Source: Neisseria bergeri | Lineage (GTDB): Bacteria > Pseudomonadota > Gammaproteobacteria > Burkholderiales > Neisseriaceae | DNA: 64,000 nucleotides | NCBI GenBank assembly: GCA_003044455.1 | Contig: POWY01000004.1 | Location: 113,355 to 177,354, forward strand | Reading direction: 5' to 3' | In this document: positions 9,670 to 17,367 of the stretch, piece after piece | Position numbering within the stretch: position 1 is the first letter of the stretch | How the letters are laid out: each line of letters opens with the position of its first letter | Made by a program: the position numbers and the translations under genes | Notes under the pieces: generated by a model | What the model was told of the DNA's origin: nothing | Seen by the model: only the letters and a program-made list of their open reading frames with translations | Database searches by the model: none

Positions 9670-9675
9670 TATAAT
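9670..9675 (+). promoter_or_regulatory. -10 element of the edd promoter
   Basis: A consensus TATAAT lies in an AT-rich stretch upstream of edd. No good -35 is found at 17 bases; the region that would hold it is covered by the HexR-like palindrome. The implied transcript has a leader of about 120 bases. Confidence 0.5.
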
Positions 9676-9800
9676 AGCACCCGCTTCCCACTTTCAGACG
9701 GCATATCTTTTAAAACACTCCCCGTCTGAATACCCGATACAAAAATCAGAAACGCACAAACAAATCCCCAATACCACCCCGTTCCGACAGGAGACCGACC

Positions 9801-11636
9801 GTGAGCACCACTCCTATTCACCCCAAACTCGCCGAAATCACCGGGCGCATTATCGAACGCAGCCGCCCGACGCGTGAAAAATATCTGGCGAAAATCCGCA
9901 GTGCCAAACAAATGGGACGCTTAGAGCGCAACCAGCTCGGCTGCTCCAACCTGGCGCACGGCTATGCCTCTATGCCCAAAAGCATCAAAATCGAAATGCT
10001 TCAGGAAACCGTCCCCAACTTAGGCATCATCACCGCCTATAACGACATGGTTTCCGCACATCAGCCGTTTAAAGACTTCCCCGACCAAATCAAAGACGAA
10101 GCCCATAAAAACGGCGCGACCGCCCAAGTTGCCGGCGGCACGCCCGCCATGTGCGACGGCATCACGCAAGGCTACGCCGGTATGGAACTGTCTCTGTTCT
10201 CCCGCGACGTGATTGCGATGAGTACCGCCGTCGGCCTGTCGCACCAAATGTTCGACGGCGGACTGTTTATGGGCGTGTGCGACAAAATCGTACCGGGTTT
10301 GATGATAGGCGCGCTTTCGTTCGGTCATATCCCCGGCATCTTCGTTCCCGCAGGCCCGATGTCCAGCGGCATCGGCAATAAAGAAAAAGCCCGCACCCGC
10401 CAACTTTTCGCCGAAGGCAAGGTCGGACGCGACGAACTTTTAAAAAGTGAAATGGGTTCTTACCACAGCCCGGGTACTTGTACCTTCTACGGCACGGCAA
10501 ACTCCAACCAAATGATGATGGAAATGATGGGCGTGCACCTGCCTGCCGCCGCCTTCGTCCATCCTTACACCGACCTGCGCGAAGCCCTGACCCGCTACGC
10601 CGCCGGACATCTCGCGCGCGGCATTAAAAACGGTACCATCAAACCATTGGGCGAAATGTTGACCGAAAAATCCTTCATCAACGCCCTGATCGGTTTGATG
10701 GCAACCGGCGGCTCGACCAACCACACTATGCACCTCGTCGCTATGGCGCGCGCCGCAGGCGTGATTTTGAACTGGGACGACTTCGACGAAATTTCTTCCA
10801 TCATCCCGCTGCTCATCCGCGTGTATCCCAACGGTAAAGCCGACGTGAACCACTTTACCGCAGCGGGCGGCCTGCCTTTCGTTATCCGCGAATTGCTGGA
10901 CGCAGGCTTGTTGCACGACGATGTCGATACCGTTGTCGGACACGGTATGCGCCACTACACCAAAGAGCCTTTCCTCATCGACGGCAAACTCGAATGGCGC
11001 GAAGCCCCCGAAACCAGCGGCAATGAAGACATCCTGCGTAAAGCCGACAATCCGTTCTCCCCGGACGGCGGTCTGCGCCTGATGAAAGGCAACATCGGAC
11101 GCGGCGTGATTAAAGTGTCCGCCGTGCGCGAAGGCTGCCGCATCATCGAAGCACCCGCCATCGTGTTCAACGACCAGCGCGAAGTTTTGGCTGCATTTGA
11201 GCGCGGCGAGTTGGAACGCGATTTCGTCTGCGTCGTCCGCTATCAAGGCCCGCGCGCCAACGGTATGCCCGAATTGCACAAACTGACCCCGCCTTTGGGC
11301 ATCCTGCAAGACCGCGGCTTCAAAGTGGCACTTCTGACCGACGGCCGTATGTCCGGCGCATCCGGCAAAGTTCCAGCCTCCATCCACATGACACCTGAAG
11401 CCCTGATGGGCGGCAACATCGCCAAAATCCGTACCGGCGACCTGATCCGCTTCGACTCCGTTACCGGCGAACTCAACGTCCTGATTAACGAGGCCGAATG
11501 GAACGCCCGCGAAGTCGAGCGCATCGACTTGGGCGCGAACCAACAAGGCTGCGGTCGCGAACTCTTCGCCGGCTTCCGCAGTATGACCAGCAGCGCGGAA
11601 ACCGGCGCCATGAGCTTTGGCGGCGAATTTGCCTGA
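9801..11636 (+). CDS. edd: Phosphogluconate dehydratase
   Basis: 611 residues, starting at a GTG with AGGAG seven to eight bases upstream. It dehydrates 6-phosphogluconate to 2-keto-3-deoxy-6-phosphogluconate (KDPG), the committing Entner-Doudoroff step. IlvD/Edd family with probable Fe-S cysteines Cys118 (PAMCDG), Cys160 (GVCDKIVPG) and Cys227 (GTCTFYGTAN); the C-terminal LTDGRMSGASGKVPASIH block is also typical. Followed by eda after a 262-base gap with a DUS hairpin and a REP-like palindrome pair, so the two genes may be only partly co-transcribed. Confidence 0.98.
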   Translation: MSTTPIHPKLAEITGRIIERSRPTREKYLAKIRSAKQMGRLERNQLGCSNLAHGYASMPKSIKIEMLQETVPNLGIITAYNDMVSAHQPFKDFPDQIKDEAHKNGATAQVAGGTPAMCDGITQGYAGMELSLFSRDVIAMSTAVGLSHQMFDGGLFMGVCDKIVPGLMIGALSFGHIPGIFVPAGPMSSGIGNKEKARTRQLFAEGKVGRDELLKSEMGSYHSPGTCTFYGTANSNQMMMEMMGVHLPAAAFVHPYTDLREALTRYAAGHLARGIKNGTIKPLGEMLTEKSFINALIGLMATGGSTNHTMHLVAMARAAGVILNWDDFDEISSIIPLLIRVYPNGKADVNHFTAAGGLPFVIRELLDAGLLHDDVDTVVGHGMRHYTKEPFLIDGKLEWREAPETSGNEDILRKADNPFSPDGGLRLMKGNIGRGVIKVSAVREGCRIIEAPAIVFNDQREVLAAFERGELERDFVCVVRYQGPRANGMPELHKLTPPLGILQDRGFKVALLTDGRMSGASGKVPASIHMTPEALMGGNIAKIRTGDLIRFDSVTGELNVLINEAEWNAREVERIDLGANQQGCGRELFAGFRSMTSSAETGAMSFGGEFA

Positions 11637-11642
11637 TGCACG

Positions 11643-11681
11643 TTTCAGACGGCCTTTTCAAACAGAAGGCCGTCTGAAAAA
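11643..11681. terminator. DUS (AG type) inverted repeat between edd and eda
   Basis: TTTCAGACGGCC and GGCCGTCTGAAA pair around a roughly 14-base loop soon after the edd stop. It could attenuate read-through into eda. Confidence 0.5.
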
Positions 11682-11747
11682 TTATTGAAGCTGTTTAAAC
11701 GGATCAGACGCAGCGTGGGCTTTGCCACGACCCAAACTAAAGCAGAC

Positions 11748-11810
11748 GTAGGTCGGATTCTTGAATCCGACGTTATCAGAGTATTTGTCGGATACGAATA
11801 TCCGACCTAC
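11748..11810. repeat. REP-like palindrome pair (REPIN-type)
   Basis: Two 24-base units, 11748-11771 and 11787-11810, each begin or end with GTAGGTCGGAT / ATCCGACCTAC. Each is itself a hairpin (GTCGGATTC-TT-GAATCCGAC; GTCGGATA-CGAA-TATCCGAC), and the two face each other around a 15-base spacer. The same structure recurs at 20689-20762. Two inverted REPs are the form mobilised by RAYT transposases. Confidence 0.75.
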
Positions 11811-11898
11811 AGTCTCTAAAGGTCGTCTGAAAACTGAAAAACCCCATCTCGTTTGACCTCAACAAAAAACAACACCCCCTTCCACTTGGAGAACCGAA

Positions 11899-12537
11899 AT
11901 GTCCAAACTGACCCCCCGCGAAATTCTGACCGCCGGCGCAGTTGTGCCGGTAATGGCGATTGACGATTTAAGCACTGCCGTCGATTTGTCCCATGCCCTT
12001 GTCGAAGGCGGTATCCCCACCCTCGAAATCACCCTGCGCACCCCCGTCGGACTCGATGCCATCCGCCTGATTGCCAAAGAAGTGCCCAACGCCATCGTCG
12101 GCGCGGGTACGGTAACCAATCCCGAACAGCTCAAAGCCGTCGAAGACGCAGGCGCGGTTTTCGCCATCAGCCCGGGCCTGCACGAATCCCTCGCCAAAGC
12201 CAGCCACAATAGCGGCATCCCCCTGATTCCCGGCGTTGCTACTCCGGGCGAAGTCCAACTGGCTTTGGAACACGGCATCGATACCCTCAAACTCTTCCCC
12301 GCCGAAGTCGTCGGCGGCAAAGCGATGCTCAAAGCCCTCTACGGACCTTACGCCGACGTACGCTTCTGCCCGACTGGCGGCATCAGCCTCGCCACCGCGC
12401 CCGATTACTTGGCATTACCCAACGTCTTATGCGTCGGCGGCTCTTGGCTGACGCCGAAAGAAGCCGTGAAAAACAAAGACTGGGACACCATCACCCGCCT
12501 CGCCAAAGAAGCGGCGGCATTGAAACCCAAAGCCTGA
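11899..12537 (+). CDS. eda: KDPG/KHG aldolase
   Basis: 212 residues. It cleaves KDPG to pyruvate and glyceraldehyde-3-phosphate. Schiff-base Lys131 lies in DTLKLFPAE, the catalytic Glu43 in LEITLRTP, and VGAGTV at 67-72 is the usual phosphate-site loop. Start ATG has GGAG upstream. Downstream partner of edd; KDPG, its substrate, is the effector of HexR encoded across the divergent promoter. Confidence 0.98.
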   Translation: MSKLTPREILTAGAVVPVMAIDDLSTAVDLSHALVEGGIPTLEITLRTPVGLDAIRLIAKEVPNAIVGAGTVTNPEQLKAVEDAGAVFAISPGLHESLAKASHNSGIPLIPGVATPGEVQLALEHGIDTLKLFPAEVVGGKAMLKALYGPYADVRFCPTGGISLATAPDYLALPNVLCVGGSWLTPKEAVKNKDWDTITRLAKEAAALKPKA

Positions 12538-12548
12538 ACCGCATCGTA

Positions 12549-12590
12549 AAAATGCCGTCTGAAGCCCTTTCCTGTTTCAGACGGCATTTT
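12549..12590. terminator. DUS hairpin terminator of edd-eda
   Basis: A 15-bp stem AAAATGCCGTCTGAA with its complement ending in TTTT lies just after eda; a good bidirectional-type intrinsic terminator. Confidence 0.75.
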
Positions 12591-12817
12591 GCCGCTTGGC
12601 GGCGCAGTCGGCATACACGGCAGCACCACTCCGACATACTGCCCCTAAAATGCCCATCCATCTCCAGCACAATGCGAATGACGCGCGATGTGCGGAAACA
12701 TATAACAAAAAAATAATTATAATATACTTATCAATTAGTTAGATAAATCGCCCTATCGGTAAAATACCGTGATGAACGGCTGAAACTAACAAATTAGCCG
12801 TCGTTAAAAAACGCTTA

Positions 12818-13060
12818 GAGACCTTTGCAAAATTCCTTTTCTTCAAACAGCCGACATCCAACCACAGGTTTTTCGGATATTTTCGTTTCAAATAACCGCC
12901 GTTCCCACCAAAATATAGTGGATTAACAAAAATCAGGACAAGGCGACGAAGCCGCAGACAGTACAAATAGTACGGCAAGGCGAGGCAACGCCGTACTGGT
13001 TTAAATTTAATCCGCTATACCCCATTAATCCCCCTTAAATACCTGATTGATCAGGAACAG
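12818..13060. mobile_element. IS5-family (IS1106-like) end remnant, split by a Correia element
   Basis: GAGACCTTTGCAAAATTCC at 12818-12836 is nearly identical to the end of the IS remnant at 21394 (one mismatch). The following ~77 bases, and ~40 bases after the Correia element, read like the gene-free end of such an element; no transposase codons remain. The outer boundary on the right is not certain. Between 12592 and 12817 I see no gene and only AT-rich sequence. Confidence 0.5.
12914..13019. repeat. Correia element (CREE), short form, 106 bp
   Basis: It starts TATAGTGGATTAA and ends TTAATCCGCTATA, with the conserved interior AAGGCGACGAAGCCGCAGAC and the internally deleted short form. It lies inside the IS-end remnant. 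The left terminal repeat has the AACAAAAATCAGG variant, the right one the TTTAAATTTAAT variant. Confidence 0.95.
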
Positions 13061-13082
13061 CCCGTTTTACACGGCTGAAAAA

Positions 13083-13111
13083 ATGCCGTCTGAAACACAT
13101 TCAGACGGCAT
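13083..13111. terminator. DUS hairpin downstream of the alcohol dehydrogenase
   Basis: ATGCCGTCTGAA paired with its complement, loop 5 bases, about 30 bases beyond the stop of the minus-strand dehydrogenase. Confidence 0.6.
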
Positions 13112-13141
13112 CCGGTTAAAAAACAACTGATTCAACGCTGA

Positions 13142-14182
13142 TTAATCCGCTTCCAAAACCACTTTCATCGCTTGGTTTTCGGCGGCGTGTTTAAACACGT
13201 CGTAGGCTTTTTCCAATTCGCTGAATTTGAAATGGTGGGTCATCATTTTGGTGTAATCGACTGAGCTGCTGGAAATTGCCTTCATCAGCATTTCGGTGGT
13301 ATTGGCGTTAACCAAGCCGGTAGTGATGGCAAGGTTTTTAATACACAGTTTTTCCAGTTTAAAATCAACGGATTGACCGTGTACGCCGACAACGGCGATA
13401 TGACCTCCGGGTTTGACGATGTCTTGACACATATTCCAAGTTGCAGGGATACCGACGGCTTCGATGGCGCAGTCCACGCCGTCTTCGCCGACGATGGCAA
13501 AGACTTGTTTGGATACGTCGCCGGAAGCAGGGTTGACGGTATGGGTCGCACCCAATTCTTTCGCCAGTTTCAAACGGTTTTCATCCATATCGCAAACAAT
13601 GATGGCGGCAGGACTGTACAGTTGTGCAGTCAGCAAGGCGGACATACCGACAGGGTCTGCGCCAGCGATGAATACGGTGTTGCCGGGTTTGACATCGCCG
13701 TATTGCACGCCGATTTCATGGGCGGTCGGCAAGGCATCGCTCAACAGCAGGGCAACTTCTTCATTGACGTTGTCAGGCAGCGGAACCAAGCTATTGTCGG
13801 CATAAGGCGTACGGACGTATTCTGCCTGCGTGCCGTCAATCATATAGCCCAAAATCCAGCCGCCGTTGCGGCAGTGTGAATAAAGTTGGATTTTACAGTT
13901 GTCGCAAGTACAGCATTTGCTGACACATGAAATAATGACTTTATCACCGACTTTGATGTTTTTTACAGCATCGCCGACTTCTTCTACAATACCGATGCCC
14001 TCATGACCGAGAATACGGCCGTCGGCAACTTCGGGGTTTTTGCCTTTCCAAATACCCAAGTCGGTACCGCAAATCGTGGTTTTGACGATTTTCACCACCG
14101 CGTCGGTCGGATCGATAATCTGCGGACGGGGTTTTTCTTCAAAACGGATGTCGTTTGCGCCGTGATAAACCATTGCTTTCAT
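13142..14182 (-). CDS. Zinc-dependent alcohol dehydrogenase family protein
   Basis: 346 residues from the ATG at 14182 (AAGGAG upstream; a longer frame to 14287 would run through the Correia element and is rejected). Medium-chain dehydrogenase/reductase: catalytic zinc ligands Cys38 and His60-Glu61, structural zinc Cys90, 93, 96 and 104 (C-x2-C-x2-C-x7-C), and a Rossmann domain from ~residue 165. The coenzyme loop reads GADPVG instead of the usual GAGPVG. The substrate is not deducible; related enzymes use small alcohols. Its leader contains a Correia element, and a sigma-70 promoter and a perfect Zur box lie upstream, so zinc probably controls it. Confidence 0.85.
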   Translation of the reverse strand: MKAMVYHGANDIRFEEKPRPQIIDPTDAVVKIVKTTICGTDLGIWKGKNPEVADGRILGHEGIGIVEEVGDAVKNIKVGDKVIISCVSKCCTCDNCKIQLYSHCRNGGWILGYMIDGTQAEYVRTPYADNSLVPLPDNVNEEVALLLSDALPTAHEIGVQYGDVKPGNTVFIAGADPVGMSALLTAQLYSPAAIIVCDMDENRLKLAKELGATHTVNPASGDVSKQVFAIVGEDGVDCAIEAVGIPATWNMCQDIVKPGGHIAVVGVHGQSVDFKLEKLCIKNLAITTGLVNANTTEMLMKAISSSSVDYTKMMTHHFKFSELEKAYDVFKHAAENQAMKVVLEAD

Positions 14183-14211
14183 AATGATACTCCTTGCTCG
14201 TTGTTGATAAA

Positions 14212-14318
14212 TATAGTGGATTAAATTTAAATCAGGACAAGGTGACGAAGCCGCAGACAGTACAAATAGTACGGCAAGGCGAGACAACGCCGTACTGGTT
14301 TAAATTTAACCCACTATA
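14212..14318. repeat. Correia element (CREE), short form, 107 bp, in the adh leader
   Basis: Begins TATAGTGGATTAAATTTAAA and ends AATTTAACCCACTATA, so both terminal repeats can pair. It lies between the adh promoter (14352-14380) and the adh start codon, hence it should be transcribed as a long hairpin in the adh mRNA. Such hairpins are known RNase III targets in Neisseria. Confidence 0.95.
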
Positions 14319-14351
14319 ATTTCAATACTGCAATAAAGTCTCTCTATATGA

Positions 14352-14380
14352 GTTATATACCCCTACAAACTGTATGTCAA
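14352..14380 (-). promoter_or_regulatory. Sigma-70 promoter of the alcohol dehydrogenase
   Basis: On the minus strand a consensus TTGACA (14380-14375), 17-base spacer, and TATAAC (14357-14352). It is the best promoter in the gap and points at adh, giving a leader of ~165 bases. Confidence 0.7.
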
Positions 14381-14398
14381 TAAGAATTATTTTCACAA

Positions 14399-14413
14399 TG
14401 TTATATCATAACA
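14399..14413. promoter_or_regulatory. Zur box between adh and mutY
   Basis: TGTTATATCATAACA fits the meningococcal Zur consensus TGTTATDNHATAACA at every position. It lies 18 bases upstream of the -35 of the adh promoter rather than over the promoter, and 40 bases before the mutY start on the other side. This placement allows activation of adh, or repression of mutY. Confidence 0.8.
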
Positions 14414-14452
14414 TACTGTTTTAAACATAAATAAAACCATCGATTAATATTA

Positions 14453-15493
14453 ATGAACACACCCTCCCCTTTCTCCGAACGGCTTATCCGCTGGCAAAAA
14501 CAACACGGCAGGCACAACCTGCCTTGGCAGGTACAAGATCCTTATTGCGTCTGGCTTTCCGAAATCATGCTCCAGCAGACGCAGGTCACCACCGTGTTGG
14601 ACTACTATCCGCGTTTCTTGGAAAAATTCCCGACCGTACAGGCACTTGCCTCTGCGCCTCAAGACGAAGTATTGTCGCTGTGGGCGGGCTTGGGCTATTA
14701 CAGCCGCGCGCGCAACCTGCACAAAGCCGCGCAACAAGTCGTTGAACAATTCGGCGGCACGTTTCCATCGGAACGCAAAGACTTGGAAACCCTCTGCGGC
14801 GTAGGCAGAAGCACCGCCGCCGCCATTTCGGCCTTTGCCTTCAACCGCCGTGAGACCATTTTGGACGGCAACGTCAAACGCGTTCTCTGCCGCGTGTTCT
14901 CCCGCGACGGCAATCCGCAGGACAAAAAATTTGAAAACACGCTCTGGACGCTTGCCGAAAGCCTGCTGCCGTCTGAAAACGCCGAGATGCCCGCCTACAC
15001 GCAAGGCTTGATGGACTTGGGCGCGACCGTGTGCAAACGGACAAAACCCTTGTGCCATCAATGTCCGATGGCGGACATCTGCGAAGCGAAAAAGCAAAAC
15101 CGCACTGCCGAGCTGCCGCGCAAAAAAACTGCCCTTGAAGTACATACCCTGCCGCTTTACTGGCTGATTGTCCGCAACCGAAACGGCGCAATCTTATTGG
15201 AGAAACGCCCCGCCAAAGGCATTTGGGGCAGTCTGTATTGCGTACCGTGTTTTGAAAGTTTGAACGGGCTTTCCGACTTTGCCGCCAAACTCTCCCTGAC
15301 GATGGAGGATATGGACGAACAAACCGCCCTGACCCACCGCCTGACGCACCGGCTGCTGATGATTACGCCGTTTGAAGGACAAATGCCGTCTGAAAGCCCT
15401 TCAGACGGCATTTGGATAAAGCCGGCGCATTTGAAAGATTACGGCCTGCCTAAGCCGTTGGAAATTTATTTAAACAGTAATAGGTTAGAATAA
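14453..15493 (+). CDS. mutY: A/G-specific adenine glycosylase
   Basis: 346 residues. It removes adenine mispaired with 8-oxoguanine (GO repair). Catalytic Glu37 (SEIMLQQTQV), helix-hairpin-helix with GVGRSTA (116-122), Asp138 (ILDGNVKRV), and the [4Fe-4S] cysteines Cys194, 201, 204 and 210. The C-terminal NUDIX-like domain, which recognises 8-oxoG, contains an insert MPSESPSDGIW encoded by a perfect DUS inverted repeat (15380-15414). No clear Shine-Dalgarno is seen. Meningococcal mutY defects give mutator strains; here the frame is intact. Confidence 0.97.
   Translation: MNTPSPFSERLIRWQKQHGRHNLPWQVQDPYCVWLSEIMLQQTQVTTVLDYYPRFLEKFPTVQALASAPQDEVLSLWAGLGYYSRARNLHKAAQQVVEQFGGTFPSERKDLETLCGVGRSTAAAISAFAFNRRETILDGNVKRVLCRVFSRDGNPQDKKFENTLWTLAESLLPSENAEMPAYTQGLMDLGATVCKRTKPLCHQCPMADICEAKKQNRTAELPRKKTALEVHTLPLYWLIVRNRNGAILLEKRPAKGIWGSLYCVPCFESLNGLSDFAAKLSLTMEDMDEQTALTHRLTHRLLMITPFEGQMPSESPSDGIWIKPAHLKDYGLPKPLEIYLNSNRLE
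15380..15414. repeat. DUS inverted repeat inside mutY
   Basis: CAAATGCCGTCTGAA and its reverse complement make a 15-bp stem within the coding sequence, translated in frame. DUS hairpins normally lie between genes. Confidence 0.9.
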
Positions 15494-15655
15494 ACAAAAT
15501 AAACCCATTGAACTGTTGTTTGCAGGTATCGCAGCAAGAACAGCCGATGAATTTGGGTCGTATTTTAGGCAGCGGGATAATGTTCAAATGGGACATTTGG
15601 AACGGAAAAAGTCGGCAATTTAAAAAGGATTTTAGAAACAAAGAGGGTCAAAAAC

Positions 15656-16084
15656 ATGAACACAAACTTAAATGACAAAGACAAAGCCATGGATACCGCA
15701 ATCAGGTTTCAGAAAAGGATGAGGATTTCGAAATTTTTCTTTTTAATTCTCGGAATCACAGTGGTTTTGGCATTTATCCAAGACGTGATAACGGGTTCTA
15801 ACTTTCTGCAAATAACAATTGTGCAAATAATATTTGCGATATATTTCAGTTTCGGAGGTATCATAATTGTATTCTACATAATCATCGCAGGAATCTGCCC
15901 CTATTGCCACGAATTCCAAAAGATGAATTATGGCACCTCCGTCGGCATCGGGTCGGATAGCTTTACTTTCTTTAAAGGCATTTCCCCTGTTCCAAAAATC
16001 GATTACTGCAGCAAATGCGGTAAGCCCCTGTCTCCCGAAGCCGTAAATACGGTGATGAATGATAAAACCGATAAAGGAATGTGA
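15656..16084 (+). CDS. Two-helix membrane protein with a zinc-ribbon tail, unknown function
   Basis: 142 residues; GAGGGT lies before the ATG. Two hydrophobic segments (about 24-45 and 52-79) are followed by Cys81-x2-Cys84 and Cys118-x2-Cys121, two CxxC pairs typical of a zinc ribbon. Base composition is more AT-rich than the neighbours. It stands alone between mutY and trpD. I do not recognise the family; a membrane-anchored zinc-ribbon protein is all that can be said. The 160 bases upstream hold no recognisable gene. Confidence 0.65.
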   Translation: MNTNLNDKDKAMDTAIRFQKRMRISKFFFLILGITVVLAFIQDVITGSNFLQITIVQIIFAIYFSFGGIIIVFYIIIAGICPYCHEFQKMNYGTSVGIGSDSFTFFKGISPVPKIDYCSKCGKPLSPEAVNTVMNDKTDKGM

Positions 16085-16217
16085 ACAGCGTTTTAACAAC
16101 AGTGAAATAAAATATAAAATTTCAATTTTAAAATAATGAGCTAATGGAAATTTGATCCGGTTGTCCGGTACAGTCCCTAAATAAATTGCCCTCCCCCATT
16201 CTTTTGTCCCTAAAACA

Positions 16218-16251
16218 CAAATGCCGTCTGAAGCCTTTCAGACGGCATTTG
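16218..16251. terminator. DUS hairpin between convergent genes (zinc-ribbon protein / trpD)
   Basis: CAAATGCCGTCTGAA with its complement, 4-base loop, between a plus-strand and a minus-strand gene; serves both directions. Confidence 0.75.
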
Positions 16252-16275
16252 TTGCTTTATATCAAGTTTGACTGC

Positions 16276-17304
16276 TTAGGCAAATTGCCGCGTAAACCCG
16301 ACAAATTCCTCTTTTTTCGCCTTCGCCCTGCCTGAATCAATCGCTTCCCGTGCGGCAGATATGCCGTCTGAAAGCGAAGCCGCGACATTTCCGGCATACA
16401 GGGCGGCGGCGGTGTTGAGCAGTACGATATCGCGCGCCGCCCCTTCTTTCCCATCCAGCACCTCGTTCATTTTCAACAAAGATTCCCGAGTATCGGCAAC
16501 TTTGATTTCATCCAAATTGCGGCGGGTTTTGATACCGAAATCTTCGGGGCGGATGTCGTATTCGCTGATTTTTCCGTCTTTGAGTTCGGCAACGCGCGTT
16601 TTACCCGTCAGTGTAATTTCATCCAAACCGCCCTCCCCGCAAACGACCAAAACGTGTTTGGAACCAAGTTGTTGCAAGACCCGCGACAAAATGCCGCACA
16701 AATCGGTGTGGAACACGCCCAAAAGCTGGTTCGGCGCGCCAGCAGGATTGGTTAACGGGCCCAATATGTTGAAAATGCTTCGGAAACCGAGCGAACGGCG
16801 CACCGGGGCGACATAGCGCATAGCACTGTGGTGATTGGGCGCGAACATAAACCCGATGCCGGTCTGCCTGATACTTTGGGCAACCTGTTCGGGAGTCAGG
16901 TTGAGGTTTGCGCCCATCTGCTCCACCACGTCAGCCGCACCGCTGGAGGAAGAGACCGACCGGCCTCCGTGTTTGGCAACCTTCGCGCCTGCCGCTGCGG
17001 CAACAAACATCGAAGTCGTCGAAATATTAAAGGTTTTCGCGCCATCCCCGCCCGTACCGACGATATCGATCAGCCCGTCCGCATTCTCCAGCGGCACTTT
17101 TGTCGCAAACTCGCGCATCACGGCGGCGGCGGCGGTAATTTCGGAAACGGTTTCAACCTTGATACGCAAGCCGGTCAAAATCGCCGCAATTTGTTCGGGC
17201 GGCACTTTTCCGCTCATAATCTGACGCATCAAGTCGGTCATTTCATCGTAAAACAACTCATTATTGCTGATTAATCGTTCGATAGCCTGTTGCGGTGTAA
17301 TCAT
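16276..17304 (-). CDS. trpD: Anthranilate phosphoribosyltransferase
   Basis: 342 residues from the ATG at 17304, with AGAGG upstream. It transfers phosphoribose from PRPP to anthranilate in tryptophan synthesis. PRPP-binding motif GTGGDG at 83-88, [12 protein letters not shown] at 111-122 and the [11 protein letters not shown] and NILGPLTNP segments are present. The C-terminus includes SLSDGI, encoded by an uptake sequence in the coding strand. It follows a trpG/pabA-type gene, separated by a DUS hairpin. Confidence 0.97.
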   Translation of the reverse strand: MITPQQAIERLISNNELFYDEMTDLMRQIMSGKVPPEQIAAILTGLRIKVETVSEITAAAAVMREFATKVPLENADGLIDIVGTGGDGAKTFNISTTSMFVAAAAGAKVAKHGGRSVSSSSGAADVVEQMGANLNLTPEQVAQSIRQTGIGFMFAPNHHSAMRYVAPVRRSLGFRSIFNILGPLTNPAGAPNQLLGVFHTDLCGILSRVLQQLGSKHVLVVCGEGGLDEITLTGKTRVAELKDGKISEYDIRPEDFGIKTRRNLDEIKVADTRESLLKMNEVLDGKEGAARDIVLLNTAAALYAGNVAASLSDGISAAREAIDSGRAKAKKEEFVGFTRQFA

Positions 17305-17335
17305 TTTTTGTCCTCTGTTCAATATTCGGACGAAA

Positions 17336-17363
17336 ATGCCGTCTGAAGGGCTTCAGACGGCAT
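17336..17363. terminator. DUS hairpin between trpG and trpD
   Basis: ATGCCGTCTGAA and TTCAGACGGCAT with a 4-base loop, immediately beyond the trpG stop; may limit read-through to trpD. Confidence 0.6.
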
Positions 17364-17367
17364 CGCG

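Noticed and set aside
10440..11546. Long open frame antisense to edd
   Set aside because: Shadow of a strongly conserved dehydratase.
12739..12978. 79-codon frame on the minus strand between eda and adh
   Set aside because: Crosses the IS-end remnant and the Correia element; an artefact of repeat sequence.
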